Part shown: in pieces, positions 1 to 7,848 of the stretch
Layout: every line of letters starts with the position of its first letter
Position numbering within the stretch: the stretch's first letter is position 1
Origin: JAEINY01 sp942490535
Lineage (GTDB): Bacteria; Bacteroidota; Bacteroidia; Bacteroidales; Marinilabiliaceae
Length of the DNA stretch: 64,000 nucleotides
NCBI GenBank assembly: GCA_942490535.1
Contig: CALNXQ010000005.1
Coordinates: 806,001 to 870,000, forward strand
Reading direction: 5' to 3'
Translations under genes and position numbers: made by a program
The notes under the pieces: model-generated
Told to the model about the DNA's origin: nothing
Database searches by the model: none
Seen by the model: only the letters and a program-made list of their open reading frames with translations

Positions 1-1122
1 GTTGAAAAGGTTACTTTCCAGGAAGATTTGTCCATCCGTAATGGAAATTACGTTGGTTGGAATGTAGGCGGATACATCTCCTGCTTGTGTTTCGATAATG
101 GGTAATGCGGTAAGTGAACCTCCACCTTTTACGATACTTTTTAAGGATTCAGGCAGATCGTTCATTTGAGCGGCAATCTCATCAGATTCAATGACCTTAG
201 CTGCTCGTTCAAGCAATCGACTGTGCAAGTAAAATACATCACCAGGATATGCTTCCCGACCCGGTGGACGTCGTAATAATAAACTCACTTCCCGGTAGGA
301 AACAGCCTGCTTGGATAAATCATCATAGATAATCAGAGCGGATCGCCCCGTATCTCTAAAAAACTCACCAATGGCAGTACCTGAAAAGGGTGCATAAAAT
401 TGCATGGCGGATGGATGAGCAGCCGTGGCCGACACTACAATGGTATACTCCATGGCATTGTGCTTTTCCAGCGTATTGACAATTTGAGCTACTGTGCTGG
501 CTTTCTGACCAATGGCTACGTAAATGCAATATACCGGTTCGCCTGCTTCAAAAAAGGAACGCTGGTTGATGATGGTATCAATACCGATAGCTGTCTTTCC
601 TGTTTGGCGATCACCAATGATTAATTCACGTTGGCCACGTCCGATAGGTGTCATGGCGTCAATCGCTTTTAAGCCGGTTTGAAGAGGTTGCTTCACCGGC
701 TGGCGATAAATTACCTGGGGTGCTTTTCGTTCCAGCGGCATTTCATAGGTCGTCCCGGAAATGGGACCTTTGCCATCTATGGGTTCACCCATGGCATCGA
801 TAACACGCCCTAATAAACCATCGCCCGCCTGGATGGAGGCTATACGACCAGTACGTTTAACTAAATCTCCTTCTTTTACATCCTGGGAGGATCCAAACAG
901 CACTACCCCAACGTTATCTTGCTCCAGATTTAGGACCACACCCATACATGATTCCAACTCCACTAATTCGTTAGACTTTACATTCATTAAGCCATATACA
1001 CGGGCAATCCCATCGCCTACTTGCAGCACTGTACCTACTTCTTCAAGGTCGGTAGCAGATTGGAAACCTGCAATTTGTTTTTTTAATAAATCCGATACTT
1101 CAGCCGGTTTTATTGTATCCAT
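1..1122 (-). CDS. atpA: ATP synthase F1 subunit alpha, C-terminus cut by window edge
   Basis: Alpha subunit of the F1 catalytic head, which forms the alpha3-beta3 hexamer with the beta subunit on the cytoplasmic side of the membrane. About 374 N-terminal residues are visible, starting MDTIKPAEVSDLLKKQ; the family is usually 500-530 residues, so roughly the last 150 lie beyond the left edge. The Walker A motif GDRQTGKT falls near residue 170, as in other alpha subunits, and the conserved SGTAIGEFFRDTGR and RRPPGREAYPGDVF stretches are present. It is the last visible gene of the minus-strand atp operon, 23 bases after atpH. Identification is secure; completeness cannot be judged here. Confidence 0.98.
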   Translation of the reverse strand, partial: MDTIKPAEVSDLLKKQIAGFQSATDLEEVGTVLQVGDGIARVYGLMNVKSNELVELESCMGVVLNLEQDNVGVVLFGSSQDVKEGDLVKRTGRIASIQAGDGLLGRVIDAMGEPIDGKGPISGTTYEMPLERKAPQVIYRQPVKQPLQTGLKAIDAMTPIGRGQRELIIGDRQTGKTAIGIDTIINQRSFFEAGEPVYCIYVAIGQKASTVAQIVNTLEKHNAMEYTIVVSATAAHPSAMQFYAPFSGTAIGEFFRDTGRSALIIYDDLSKQAVSYREVSLLLRRPPGREAYPGDVFYLHSRLLERAAKVIESDEIAAQMNDLPESLKSIVKGGGSLTALPIIETQAGDVSAYIPTNVISITDGQIFLESNLFN

Positions 1123-1145
1123 CGAATAAGAGTTTAGTTAAACGT

Positions 1146-1682
1146 TTAGCTGAGCAATTCTTTTTTAATTTGTTTCAGTTTAGAACTGATACTGGCATCC
1201 ACCATTTTTCCATCCACCGTTAGAATAAAACCACCTAACAATTCGGGTTTGATTTTAACAGATAATTCAATGGGTGCTCTAAATTGCTCTTTTAAAAATG
1301 ATTTCAGTTGTTCAATGTGGGGATGATCCATTGCCACTGCGGTGTATAAAGCCACTTCTTTAATTCCCTTATTATCTTTAAATAAAGATATAAAATGGCG
1401 ATTGATGTCAGTTAATAGTTCTTCCCGGTTATTGTCAACTAATAAATCAAGGAGGTGCATGGTCGAGTGGGCAATTTTCCCCTCGAGTAATTCATGGAAC
1501 ATCTGCTTTTTCTTTCCAGGTTTGATAACCGGACTAATAAGTATTTCCATAAAGCCTATCGGTTCTTTGCAGAATTGCTGCAGAAGCGCTACATCATTAT
1601 GAACCTGCTCCAGATTATCCTGTTCAATAGCCAGCTTAAATAAAGCTTTGGCGTATCTATTAGCTATTAGGCTTCTATTCAT
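1146..1682 (-). CDS. atpH: ATP synthase F1 subunit delta
   Basis: Delta subunit (OSCP homologue), which joins the peripheral stalk to the top of the F1 head. The protein has 178 residues, normal for the family. It opens MNRSLIANRYAKALFKLA, the typical first helix, and ends with the conserved C-terminal stretch KIKPELLGGFILTVDGKM. I chose the ATG at 1680-1682; a TTG two codons upstream would add only Met-Leu. It sits 27 bases downstream of atpF and 23 bases upstream of atpA, the usual gene order. Confidence 0.95.
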   Translation of the reverse strand: MNRSLIANRYAKALFKLAIEQDNLEQVHNDVALLQQFCKEPIGFMEILISPVIKPGKKKQMFHELLEGKIAHSTMHLLDLLVDNNREELLTDINRHFISLFKDNKGIKEVALYTAVAMDHPHIEQLKSFLKEQFRAPIELSVKIKPELLGGFILTVDGKMVDASISSKLKQIKKELLS

Positions 1683-1709
1683 AAGCAATTTCTGTTCCCA
1701 GAACCTCCT

Positions 1710-2204
1710 TTAATTAAAATTTACCTCTTGCAGATATCTGTCAATTACTTCTTTCTGCTTGTCGGTACTTTTTAGTTCTTCTTCCAAGAGCTTACCGGCG
1801 ATATCGACTGATAATTCAGCAACTTTTCGCTTAAATTCCAGAATGGCTTCATTTTTTTCGCGCACAATTTGAAGTCGGGCACTTTCAATAATTTTGTCCG
1901 CTTCAGTTTGAGCTTTTAATTTAGCTTCACCCAGAATATTTTGTTTTAATTCCCTGGCTTCTTTGATTAGACTATCGCGTTCTTTTTTTGCTTCCTCAAT
2001 CATCTGCGTCTTTGTCACCTCCAGATTTTTCACTTCTGATCTGGCTTTTTCTGCGGCAACAAGTGCATATTCAATGGTTTCTTCGCGAATTTTGAGGGCA
2101 TGTAGGATGGGTTTCCAGGCATATTTTGCCAAAATGAAAACCAACATCACAAACGTGATAAGGGACCAAAAGACGAGCCCGGGATCAGGTGTTAATAATC
2201 CCAT
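1710..2204 (-). CDS. atpF: ATP synthase Fo subunit b
   Basis: Subunit b of the peripheral stalk. The 164-residue protein has one N-terminal membrane segment (about residues 9-27, after MGLLTPDPGLVFWS) followed by a long charged, Ala/Glu/Lys-rich helix that dimerises and reaches up to the delta subunit. Length and layout are typical of a bacterial b subunit. It lies 12 bases after atpE and 27 bases before atpH. Only one b-type gene is seen, so the stalk is probably a homodimer rather than b/b-prime. Confidence 0.95.
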   Translation of the reverse strand: MGLLTPDPGLVFWSLITFVMLVFILAKYAWKPILHALKIREETIEYALVAAEKARSEVKNLEVTKTQMIEEAKKERDSLIKEARELKQNILGEAKLKAQTEADKIIESARLQIVREKNEAILEFKRKVAELSVDIAGKLLEEELKSTDKQKEVIDRYLQEVNFN

Positions 2205-2216
2205 AAGTTCCTAGTT

Positions 2217-2426
2217 TTATCCTTTCATCAGAACTACTACAATGGCAAACAAGGCGGCACCTTCAATTAAGGCGGCAGCGATAATCATCGCAGTTTGAAT
2301 TTTAGAACTAATTTCCGGTTGACGTCCCATCGCTTCCATGGCAGCCTGAGCAATACGACCAATTCCAATACCTGCTCCGATAATAATTAAGCCTAATCCA
2401 ATTGTGGTCAATGATAAACCTTCCAT
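2217..2426 (-). CDS. atpE: ATP synthase Fo subunit c
   Basis: Proteolipid subunit of the rotating c ring: 69 residues forming two membrane helices joined by the polar GRQPE loop (34-38). The ion-carrying carboxylate is Glu55 in ALIEGAAL. The extra side chains that coordinate sodium in Na+-type rings are absent: the helix-1 Gln position is Ile (GAGIGIGRI), and Gly-Ala follow the Glu instead of Ser-Thr. This points to a proton-driven enzyme. It lies 31 bases after atpB and 12 bases before atpF. Confidence 0.96.
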   Translation of the reverse strand: MEGLSLTTIGLGLIIIGAGIGIGRIAQAAMEAMGRQPEISSKIQTAMIIAAALIEGAALFAIVVVLMKG

Positions 2427-2457
2427 ATTGTTTTATTTAAGTTCAGTTAACTATGTA

Positions 2458-3537
2458 TTAATGATGTTCGTCTTCGATTAATGCCATTCCAATAAAAAGG
2501 GCTGTTAACAAGGTAAATATGTAAGCTTGAAGAACTGCAACCAGTAGTTCGAGCAGAAATATCATTATGGCCATTATTATGGAAACGGGTGCAATAGCCA
2601 GTGATTTCATAATAAAAATTAATGAGAATAAACTCAGGATAATAATGTGACCGGCAGTGATGTTTGCTAAGAGCCTGATCATTAAAGCAAACGGCTTTGT
2701 GAATATCCCAATAAACTCAACTGGTACTAAGAATATTTTTACCCATCCTGGAATGCCTGGTGCCACAAATATGTGTTTCCAATAGGTTTTGCTGCCATTT
2801 ATATTGGTTACTACAAAAGTGATGAGAGCCAATAACATGGTGAGGGATATGTTACCTGTCAGGTTACTACCTCCAGGAAAAAAAGGGATGATTCCAATTA
2901 GATTGTTTATCCAAATGAAGAAAAACAATGTTAATAGATACGGCATGAAGCGATCTGCTTTTTCTTTTCCAATTTGAGAAATTGCTATATCATCGCGCAC
3001 AAAAAGAATGAGGGGTTCCAAAAAGGATTGCAATCCACGTGGTGTTTTGGGTTTCCCTTTATACTTTTTAGCAGCAGCTAAAAACAAAGATATAATGATG
3101 AGCACGCTGAGCCACATCGAAGCCACATTTCTTGTAATTGAAAAGTCCCAAGGTTTTTCGTTTAAAATCTGATGGTTATCATCGTATTGGATAAGACCAG
3201 CCGCATCAGTAATATATATTTTTTCATGGAGTAGTTTAAAGTAGGTGTTTCCTTTCTTCATACTGGTATTGCCATGATCAAATACAGAAGACATAAAAGT
3301 GTAAAGATGTCCATCATAAATTAATATGATGGGTAAGGGGATAGAAATGTGATGCAACTCTTCATTAGCATCTGTATATGAAAAAACATGCCAGCTATGT
3401 GCATCACCAATATGGTGTGCAATCATCTCCAAAGGATCGAATTCCGTGGATAGATTGGTCTGTTCTTCATTAGCTATTGTAAACTGTGATAAGCATACAA
3501 GTAACAATGCTATGAGCGTTTGTCTTAGATACTGCAT
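2458..3537 (-). CDS. atpB: ATP synthase Fo subunit a, with signal-peptide-like N-terminal extension
   Basis: Subunit a forms the two half-channels for protons beside the c ring. At 359 residues it is about 90 longer than E. coli subunit a. The extra part starts with a hydrophobic, signal-peptide-like segment (ALLLVCLSQFTIA) and continues as a hydrophilic domain up to about residue 130, probably periplasmic. This layout is common in Bacteroidota. The membrane core follows, including the conserved RLLANITAGH motif with the essential Arg near residue 287 and the C-terminal ELLVAVLQAYIFTLL helix. It precedes atpE. Identification is secure; cleavage of the leader is inferred. Confidence 0.95.
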   Translation of the reverse strand: MQYLRQTLIALLLVCLSQFTIANEEQTNLSTEFDPLEMIAHHIGDAHSWHVFSYTDANEELHHISIPLPIILIYDGHLYTFMSSVFDHGNTSMKKGNTYFKLLHEKIYITDAAGLIQYDDNHQILNEKPWDFSITRNVASMWLSVLIIISLFLAAAKKYKGKPKTPRGLQSFLEPLILFVRDDIAISQIGKEKADRFMPYLLTLFFFIWINNLIGIIPFFPGGSNLTGNISLTMLLALITFVVTNINGSKTYWKHIFVAPGIPGWVKIFLVPVEFIGIFTKPFALMIRLLANITAGHIIILSLFSLIFIMKSLAIAPVSIIMAIMIFLLELLVAVLQAYIFTLLTALFIGMALIEDEHH

Positions 3538-3575
3538 GAATTTGGGTTAGGAATAATTCAACAACTTCTAAAAGA

Positions 3576-3953
3576 CTATTTCAGGTTCAATAATCGAACT
3601 TTCAGAATTAAATCTGTTATTAAAAATGAAAAATAGTTTATTAAAAACAATAGTACCACTCTTTTGTTTTCGGCATCCATTGGATTTAAATAAAAAAACA
3701 AAAAGAATAGGATAAACGCAAACTTTAGGCCCATTAATATTAAAAAGATGAGAGCTTCAGAATTGTTAATCCGTTTTTGAATGAAAAGGAATAAAAAATG
3801 AAAAAGAAGATAAAGTCCTGTTAGAAAGCCTGTAGCCAGGATTATCTTCTTTTCATCAACATGTATCCAGTCTTTAAGTGTCCACTCAATAACAATGAGA
3901 GTCAGTGCCACCGACACATATTGAAAAGGGATCTTCAGATCCATTAGTGTCAT
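3576..3953 (-). CDS. small four-helix membrane protein of the atp operon
   Basis: A 125-residue hydrophobic protein with about four predicted membrane segments (roughly residues 12-27, 37-58, 67-91 and 100-118) and no recognisable catalytic motif. It lies between bactofilin and atpB, where many bacteria carry AtpI/AtpZ-like helper proteins and Bacteroidota carry an uncharacterised small membrane protein. Its start overlaps the bactofilin stop (ATGA), so the two are translationally coupled. A role in Fo assembly or ion supply is a guess from position only. No separate AtpZ-like gene fits between this gene and bactofilin. Confidence 0.75.
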   Translation of the reverse strand: MTLMDLKIPFQYVSVALTLIVIEWTLKDWIHVDEKKIILATGFLTGLYLLFHFLFLFIQKRINNSEALIFLILMGLKFAFILFFLFFYLNPMDAENKRVVLLFLINYFSFLITDLILKVRLLNLK

Positions 3954-4336
3954 TTTTTAGTATCGTCCGATGCATTTGGCGCACCTTGTGATGTTTTTCC
4001 ACCCATGTCACATGAACCGGTAAAGATCGCTCCAGGTTCAATGGAAAGTTTACTGGTTTTGATGTCACCGGTTAATTTACTGGAAGCTTTTAATGAAAGG
4101 AGTTCGTTTACTACTAACTTACCATCAAAGCCTCCATAAATGTCGCAATTGGTGCATTTAACTTCACCTTTAACGATACCAGTTGTCCAGATAATAACTC
4201 GTCCTTTTGAAAGTATATTACCTTCAATAGTGCCATCGATGCGAATATCGCCATTGGCCTCGATATCTCCCTTGATTTTACTTCCCGGACCAATCAGGTT
4301 TTTTAATTTGCTTTCAGGTTCCACGTTTTTAGCCAT
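3950..4336 (-). CDS. bactofilin (polymer-forming cytoskeletal protein)
   Basis: A 128-residue bactofilin, a cytoskeletal protein that polymerises through a right-handed beta-helix without nucleotides. The middle (about residues 18-105) shows the repeating pattern of Gly and small or hydrophobic residues, for example IKGDIEANGDIRIDGTIEGN, which builds the beta-helix rungs. Short disordered tails flank the core; the C-terminal one is Gly/Ser/Asp/Lys-rich. It is the first gene of the visible atp operon, with a promoter-like box about 28 bases upstream. Bactofilin genes leading atp operons recur in Bacteroidota, but the functional link is not established. Confidence 0.9.
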   Translation of the reverse strand: MAKNVEPESKLKNLIGPGSKIKGDIEANGDIRIDGTIEGNILSKGRVIIWTTGIVKGEVKCTNCDIYGGFDGKLVVNELLSLKASSKLTGDIKTSKLSIEPGAIFTGSCDMGGKTSQGAPNASDDTKK

Positions 4337-4364
4337 GTTATTTAGTTCTTTTATTTTCTTCCAA

Positions 4365-4372
4365 CAAATATA
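4365..4372 (-). promoter_or_regulatory. putative -7 box of the atp operon promoter
   Basis: Read on the minus strand this is TATATTTG, matching the Bacteroidota -7 consensus TAnnTTTG, 28 bases before the bactofilin ATG. I see no good TTTG element at the expected distance upstream, so the call rests on the -7 box and its position ahead of the first gene of the operon. Confidence 0.45.
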
Positions 4373-4401
4373 AATAAATTACAACAGCAATATAATAAAA
4401 A

Positions 4402-6228
4402 TCATATTGAGATAAGTTCCTTCAGTTTCTGCAATTGCCGTTCCTTATTTACATGTCTCAAATTCCTGGCTGTTTTTGTGTAATAGGTATGTTGAGAAAT
4501 GAATTCAAATTGCATTTTGTTCCAATCCGTCAGAGAAAGGTTTCTGCCATGGGCATTTAACTCTTTGAATAAGTTTTCTGAGACAGGAATAAAATCAGCG
4601 CGTCCCAGGTAGTCTAGATCTGCATCTTTGATAATTTTTTCCAAAAAATTGCGCGGTTTTTTATTTGTGCGTGTTACATCAATCAACTCCACAATTTGGT
4701 CAATCTGATAATCTGCATAGTTGTATTGAGGTAGAATTTCTTTTGTAAAATGAATGCTATTATCTTCGTGGTGGTCATATTCAATTAGAAACCCGCTGTC
4801 GTGTAATAATGCAGCTGTTTTAAGTAGCAATAGATCTTCTTCACTGACACCCTCGCCGCGGGCTAATATTTCAACACGGGTGATGACATCCTCTGTATGT
4901 GCTTTGTTGTGATAGTAGATCACATCGTTGAGTTCGGTTTCATATTTGGTTAATACATATTCTTCCAAATCTGTAAATCGAATGTGTTGAAGCCGAGTAT
5001 AGAAAATGCGGTTTGGCTCTAATCCTGCTTCATTCATTGATAATTCAGGTTTAATCCCCTTCACAAAGTACATATCTGTCTCACCTTTATACTTGATCGG
5101 CATTTTTCCACGGTACTCACACGTGAAAAACTCTTTAATTAATTGGTAAGTAATGCCTGTAATATTTATTTCACCGGCAATGCCAGAGCTTTCCATGCGT
5201 GAGGCAATGTTTACAGTATCTCCCCAAATGTCAAAAGATAGCTTTTTTTGACCTATCACACCTGATATCACGGGGCCGGTGTGGATGCCAATTCGCAGCT
5301 CCCAAAAACCAAAATCTTCATCCCTGTTTTCCTGTGATTTTTTCATGAATTGCTGCATCAGGATAGCAGCCAGCACCACTTCAATGGGATTTGTTCTGTT
5401 TTTATTTGGTATCCCACCAGCGCACATATAGGCATCTCCAATGGTTTTTATTTTTTCGATACCAAATTTTTCCGCCAGTTCGTCGAAATGAAAAAAGAAG
5501 CGGTCTAACTCATCAATGAGTGCTTCCGGATTTAGATGTTCTACAATTCTTGTAAAGCCTTGTATATCGGCAAATAAAACAGTTACTTTCTTGTATTTTC
5601 GGGACCTGATCCGGGCTTGATCTCGAACGGTAGATGCATCTTCACCACTTTTTTCAACTTCAGCCGATTGTTTGATGCGAAGGGCTTTCTTTAACTCGTA
5701 TTCAATGCGTTTGCGTATCACACTTAATCGGCGATTAAAAAATACCAGCATGAGAACCAGTAGAATAATGCTTATAAGTAGAATAAGTAGCAAATTAAAC
5801 CAGGTCTTATTTTTGAGGGGAACATCAACCTTGATTTTTGATTCAATTATATGGCCGTTAACCAACTTGAGTTGAAGAATGTATTGGTCATCAGACAGGT
5901 CAAAGTATGCAATGCTGTTTCGGGTAGTCCAATCACTCCAGTTCGAATATTGGGGCAAGAGCCGATAGCGAACTTGGATGGGCTGGTTAGAATTGGATTG
6001 CCAATAGATAGAAAAAGAAGGCGATTTGATATTAATTCCCTCTTTATCGTTTGTTTGAATTAGATGAATGGTTTGGTCATGTTCAAGTCTAATGGTTATG
6101 GAATCATGAAATTGAGAATAACAGTGTTGAGAAATTGAAAAAAGCAGTGAAATCACCCCGATTAGTAGTAATTCTTTGATGATAAATTGATACCTGGAGT
6201 GGTTATTTTTTGCAGATCCCTTCAACAT
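4402..6228 (-). CDS. membrane class III adenylate cyclase fused to an HD phosphohydrolase domain
   Basis: Predicted cyclic-nucleotide enzyme of 608 residues. Order: N-terminal hydrophobic segment (about 15-33), a periplasmic beta-sandwich resembling the Y_Y_Y domain (about 70-135), a membrane helix (about 142-164), a cyclase domain (about 210-390) and a C-terminal HD domain (about 420-560). The cyclase has both metal Asp residues (D221 in FADIQGF, D265 in IGDAYM), the adenine-selecting pair K261 and D333 (SFDIWGD), and the transition-state Arg in ASRME (R344), so ATP rather than GTP is the likely substrate. The HD part shows YYHNKAH, LLHDSG and DADLDYLG, a plausible metal site. It is monocistronic with its own promoter-like box. 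Making and hydrolysing a nucleotide in one chain is inferred, not shown. Confidence 0.88.
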   Translation of the reverse strand: MLKGSAKNNHSRYQFIIKELLLIGVISLLFSISQHCYSQFHDSITIRLEHDQTIHLIQTNDKEGINIKSPSFSIYWQSNSNQPIQVRYRLLPQYSNWSDWTTRNSIAYFDLSDDQYILQLKLVNGHIIESKIKVDVPLKNKTWFNLLLILLISIILLVLMLVFFNRRLSVIRKRIEYELKKALRIKQSAEVEKSGEDASTVRDQARIRSRKYKKVTVLFADIQGFTRIVEHLNPEALIDELDRFFFHFDELAEKFGIEKIKTIGDAYMCAGGIPNKNRTNPIEVVLAAILMQQFMKKSQENRDEDFGFWELRIGIHTGPVISGVIGQKKLSFDIWGDTVNIASRMESSGIAGEINITGITYQLIKEFFTCEYRGKMPIKYKGETDMYFVKGIKPELSMNEAGLEPNRIFYTRLQHIRFTDLEEYVLTKYETELNDVIYYHNKAHTEDVITRVEILARGEGVSEEDLLLLKTAALLHDSGFLIEYDHHEDNSIHFTKEILPQYNYADYQIDQIVELIDVTRTNKKPRNFLEKIIKDADLDYLGRADFIPVSENLFKELNAHGRNLSLTDWNKMQFEFISQHTYYTKTARNLRHVNKERQLQKLKELISI

Positions 6229-6266
6229 AAATCATATTCAAATCACGTAACCCTTGATATTAGTTT

Positions 6267-6274
6267 CAAAAGTA
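6267..6274 (-). promoter_or_regulatory. putative -7 box for the cyclase-HD gene
   Basis: The minus strand reads TACTTTTG, a match to TAnnTTTG, 38 bases before the cyclase ATG. The spacing of TTG-like sequences upstream is not ideal, so this is a partial promoter match. Confidence 0.45.
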
Positions 6275-6317
6275 CTATATTTATTCCTCAATTGCAGAAC
6301 AATCATTGAAGGTTTTT

Positions 6318-7151
6318 ATGGAGACACCGAAAAACAGCATTCTCGTTCCTTATGACTTTACAGAAGTAGCTGATTTTGCTATTCAACATGCTATTATCCT
6401 CAGCAAAGTGTTGGACGCCAATGTTCAACTTCTTCATATTGTAAAGAAGGAAACGATGATTACGGAGGTCAATACCCGTTTATCAGATCAAGCCCAAAAG
6501 ATTAAAGACAAATGGGGCGTTATGCCTAACATCATTACCCGGGAGGGTTCAATTTTTAAAACCATTAATCAAGTGGTGGAAGAATTGAATTGTATGCTTG
6601 TGGTTATGGGCACCCATGGAATGAAAGGTCTTCAGAAATTGACCGGTAGCTGGGCACTTAAGGTTATTGTCGGATCAAAAATTCCTTATTTGGTAGTGCA
6701 ATCAGCTCCGCAGGAAGATAATTATTCTAAAATTGTATTCCCGGTTGATTATAAATCAGAAAATAAAGAGAAGTTAAAATGGGTCGAGTTTATGGGTAAA
6801 TTCTTTAAATCGAAGACCTTTATTTTTACTTCAGCCACAAAAGAAGGTATTGTGGATAGTCGGACCAAAGCTAACGTTGTTTTTAGTAAGAAGTTTCTTG
6901 AAGAAAAGAAAATTGATTACGAATTGGCGTTGGCTGAAGGAAAAACATCTTTCTCTCAGGAAACTATACAATATTCTGAATCTATTAAAGCGAATCTTGT
7001 ATTAGTCATGACTACGCGGGATATCGCCTTTCATGATTATGTACTGGGGGCTTATGAGCAGTATATTATTGCTAATAGCGCTAAGATTCCGGTATTAGTG
7101 ATTAATCCACGTACAGACTTAATGAAGTATGGTTATGGCGGTTTTGGGTGA
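6318..7151 (+). CDS. universal stress protein, tandem UspA domains
   Basis: A cytoplasmic stress protein with two UspA folds, about residues 5-135 and 140-275 of 277. The first half has the nucleotide-binding-like loop MGTHGMKGLQKLTGS before the last strand. The matching stretch in the second half (MTTRDIAFHDYVLGAYEQ) lacks the G-x2-G pattern, so only the first half looks able to bind ATP. I chose the ATG at 6318 (METPKNSILVPYD); an in-frame TTG four codons upstream is less likely. The gene stands alone, and a strong terminator follows it. The signal it answers to cannot be read from the sequence. Confidence 0.88.
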   Translation: METPKNSILVPYDFTEVADFAIQHAIILSKVLDANVQLLHIVKKETMITEVNTRLSDQAQKIKDKWGVMPNIITREGSIFKTINQVVEELNCMLVVMGTHGMKGLQKLTGSWALKVIVGSKIPYLVVQSAPQEDNYSKIVFPVDYKSENKEKLKWVEFMGKFFKSKTFIFTSATKEGIVDSRTKANVVFSKKFLEEKKIDYELALAEGKTSFSQETIQYSESIKANLVLVMTTRDIAFHDYVLGAYEQYIIANSAKIPVLVINPRTDLMKYGYGGFG

Positions 7152-7173
7152 TGGAAATACCAATTTATATTTC

Positions 7174-7200
7174 AAGGCGACTGTTTAAGTCGCCTTTTTA
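7174..7200 (+). terminator. rho-independent terminator after the Usp gene
   Basis: AAGGCGACT, a 5-base loop (GTTTA) and AGTCGCCTT form a nine-pair stem followed by a T-rich run. It begins 22 bases after the Usp stop codon and separates that gene from the rdgB promoter. Confidence 0.85.
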
Positions 7201-7234
7201 TTTGGTCATTTATTGGTAGTTTAAAATACTTTTG
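7201..7234 (+). promoter_or_regulatory. promoter of rdgB-porZ
   Basis: TTTG at 7201-7204 and TACTTTTG at 7227-7234, 22 bases apart, fit the Bacteroidota -33/-7 promoter pattern (TTTG, about 20 bases, TAnnTTTG). The -7 box ends 23 bases before the rdgB ATG. Confidence 0.65.
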
Positions 7235-7257
7235 TGTCATTCTACGTTTAACTAAAA

Positions 7258-7848
7258 ATGAAAGTTCAGATGGATTTGGTATTTGCTACGAACAATGAAA
7301 ATAAATTGAAGGAAATTCAACAGCTATTGGGTAGCTCTATTAATATATTAAGTTTAAGAGCGCTTGGTTGTTTTGATGAAGTACCTGAAACGGGGGATAC
7401 TTTGGAAGCGAATGCTTTGCAGAAGGCGCGATACATTTATAATCGATATGGTAAGAATTGCTTTGCTGATGATACGGGTCTTGAAGTGGATGCTTTAAAT
7501 GGTGCTCCTGGTGTTTTTTCAGCAAGGTATGCAGGTGAAGAAAAAAATGCCCAAATGAATATGGACAAACTTCTTTTGGAACTTCGCAATGTAGGAGACC
7601 GAAAAGCAAAATTTAGGACAGTGGTGGCTCTAATTATCGATGGTGAAGAATATCTGTTCTCCGGTGAAGTACAAGGTAATATTTTAAAGTCACGTCAAGG
7701 AGCGGAAGGATTTGGATACGATCCAATTTTTCAACCCACTGGTTATACTATGTCATTTGCTCAGATGGGTATGGCGGAAAAAAATGCAATCAGTCACCGC
7801 GGAAGGGCAGTTAGTAAATTAATTGGGTACTTAAAGAATAATATATAA
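7258..7848 (+). CDS. rdgB: XTP/dITP diphosphatase (RdgB/HAM1 family)
   Basis: House-cleaning pyrophosphatase that hydrolyses non-canonical purine triphosphates (ITP, dITP, XTP) to monophosphates before they enter nucleic acids. The 196 residues match the family length. The substrate-binding start FATNNENKLKEI, the metal-binding FADDTGLEVDALNGAPGVFSAR region (split here as FADDTGLEVD and GAPGVFSAR), EGFGYDPIF and the SHRGRA near the end are all present. Translation may start at Met1 or Met5; both are ATG. Its stop overlaps the porZ start (TAATG), so the two form an operon. Confidence 0.97.
   Translation: MKVQMDLVFATNNENKLKEIQQLLGSSINILSLRALGCFDEVPETGDTLEANALQKARYIYNRYGKNCFADDTGLEVDALNGAPGVFSARYAGEEKNAQMNMDKLLLELRNVGDRKAKFRTVVALIIDGEEYLFSGEVQGNILKSRQGAEGFGYDPIFQPTGYTMSFAQMGMAEKNAISHRGRAVSKLIGYLKNNI

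Noticed and set aside
3886..4068. A 60-codon minus-strand frame spanning the bactofilin tail and the 4-TM gene start
   Set aside because: It lies in another frame over two well-supported, coupled genes and has no recognisable protein pattern.
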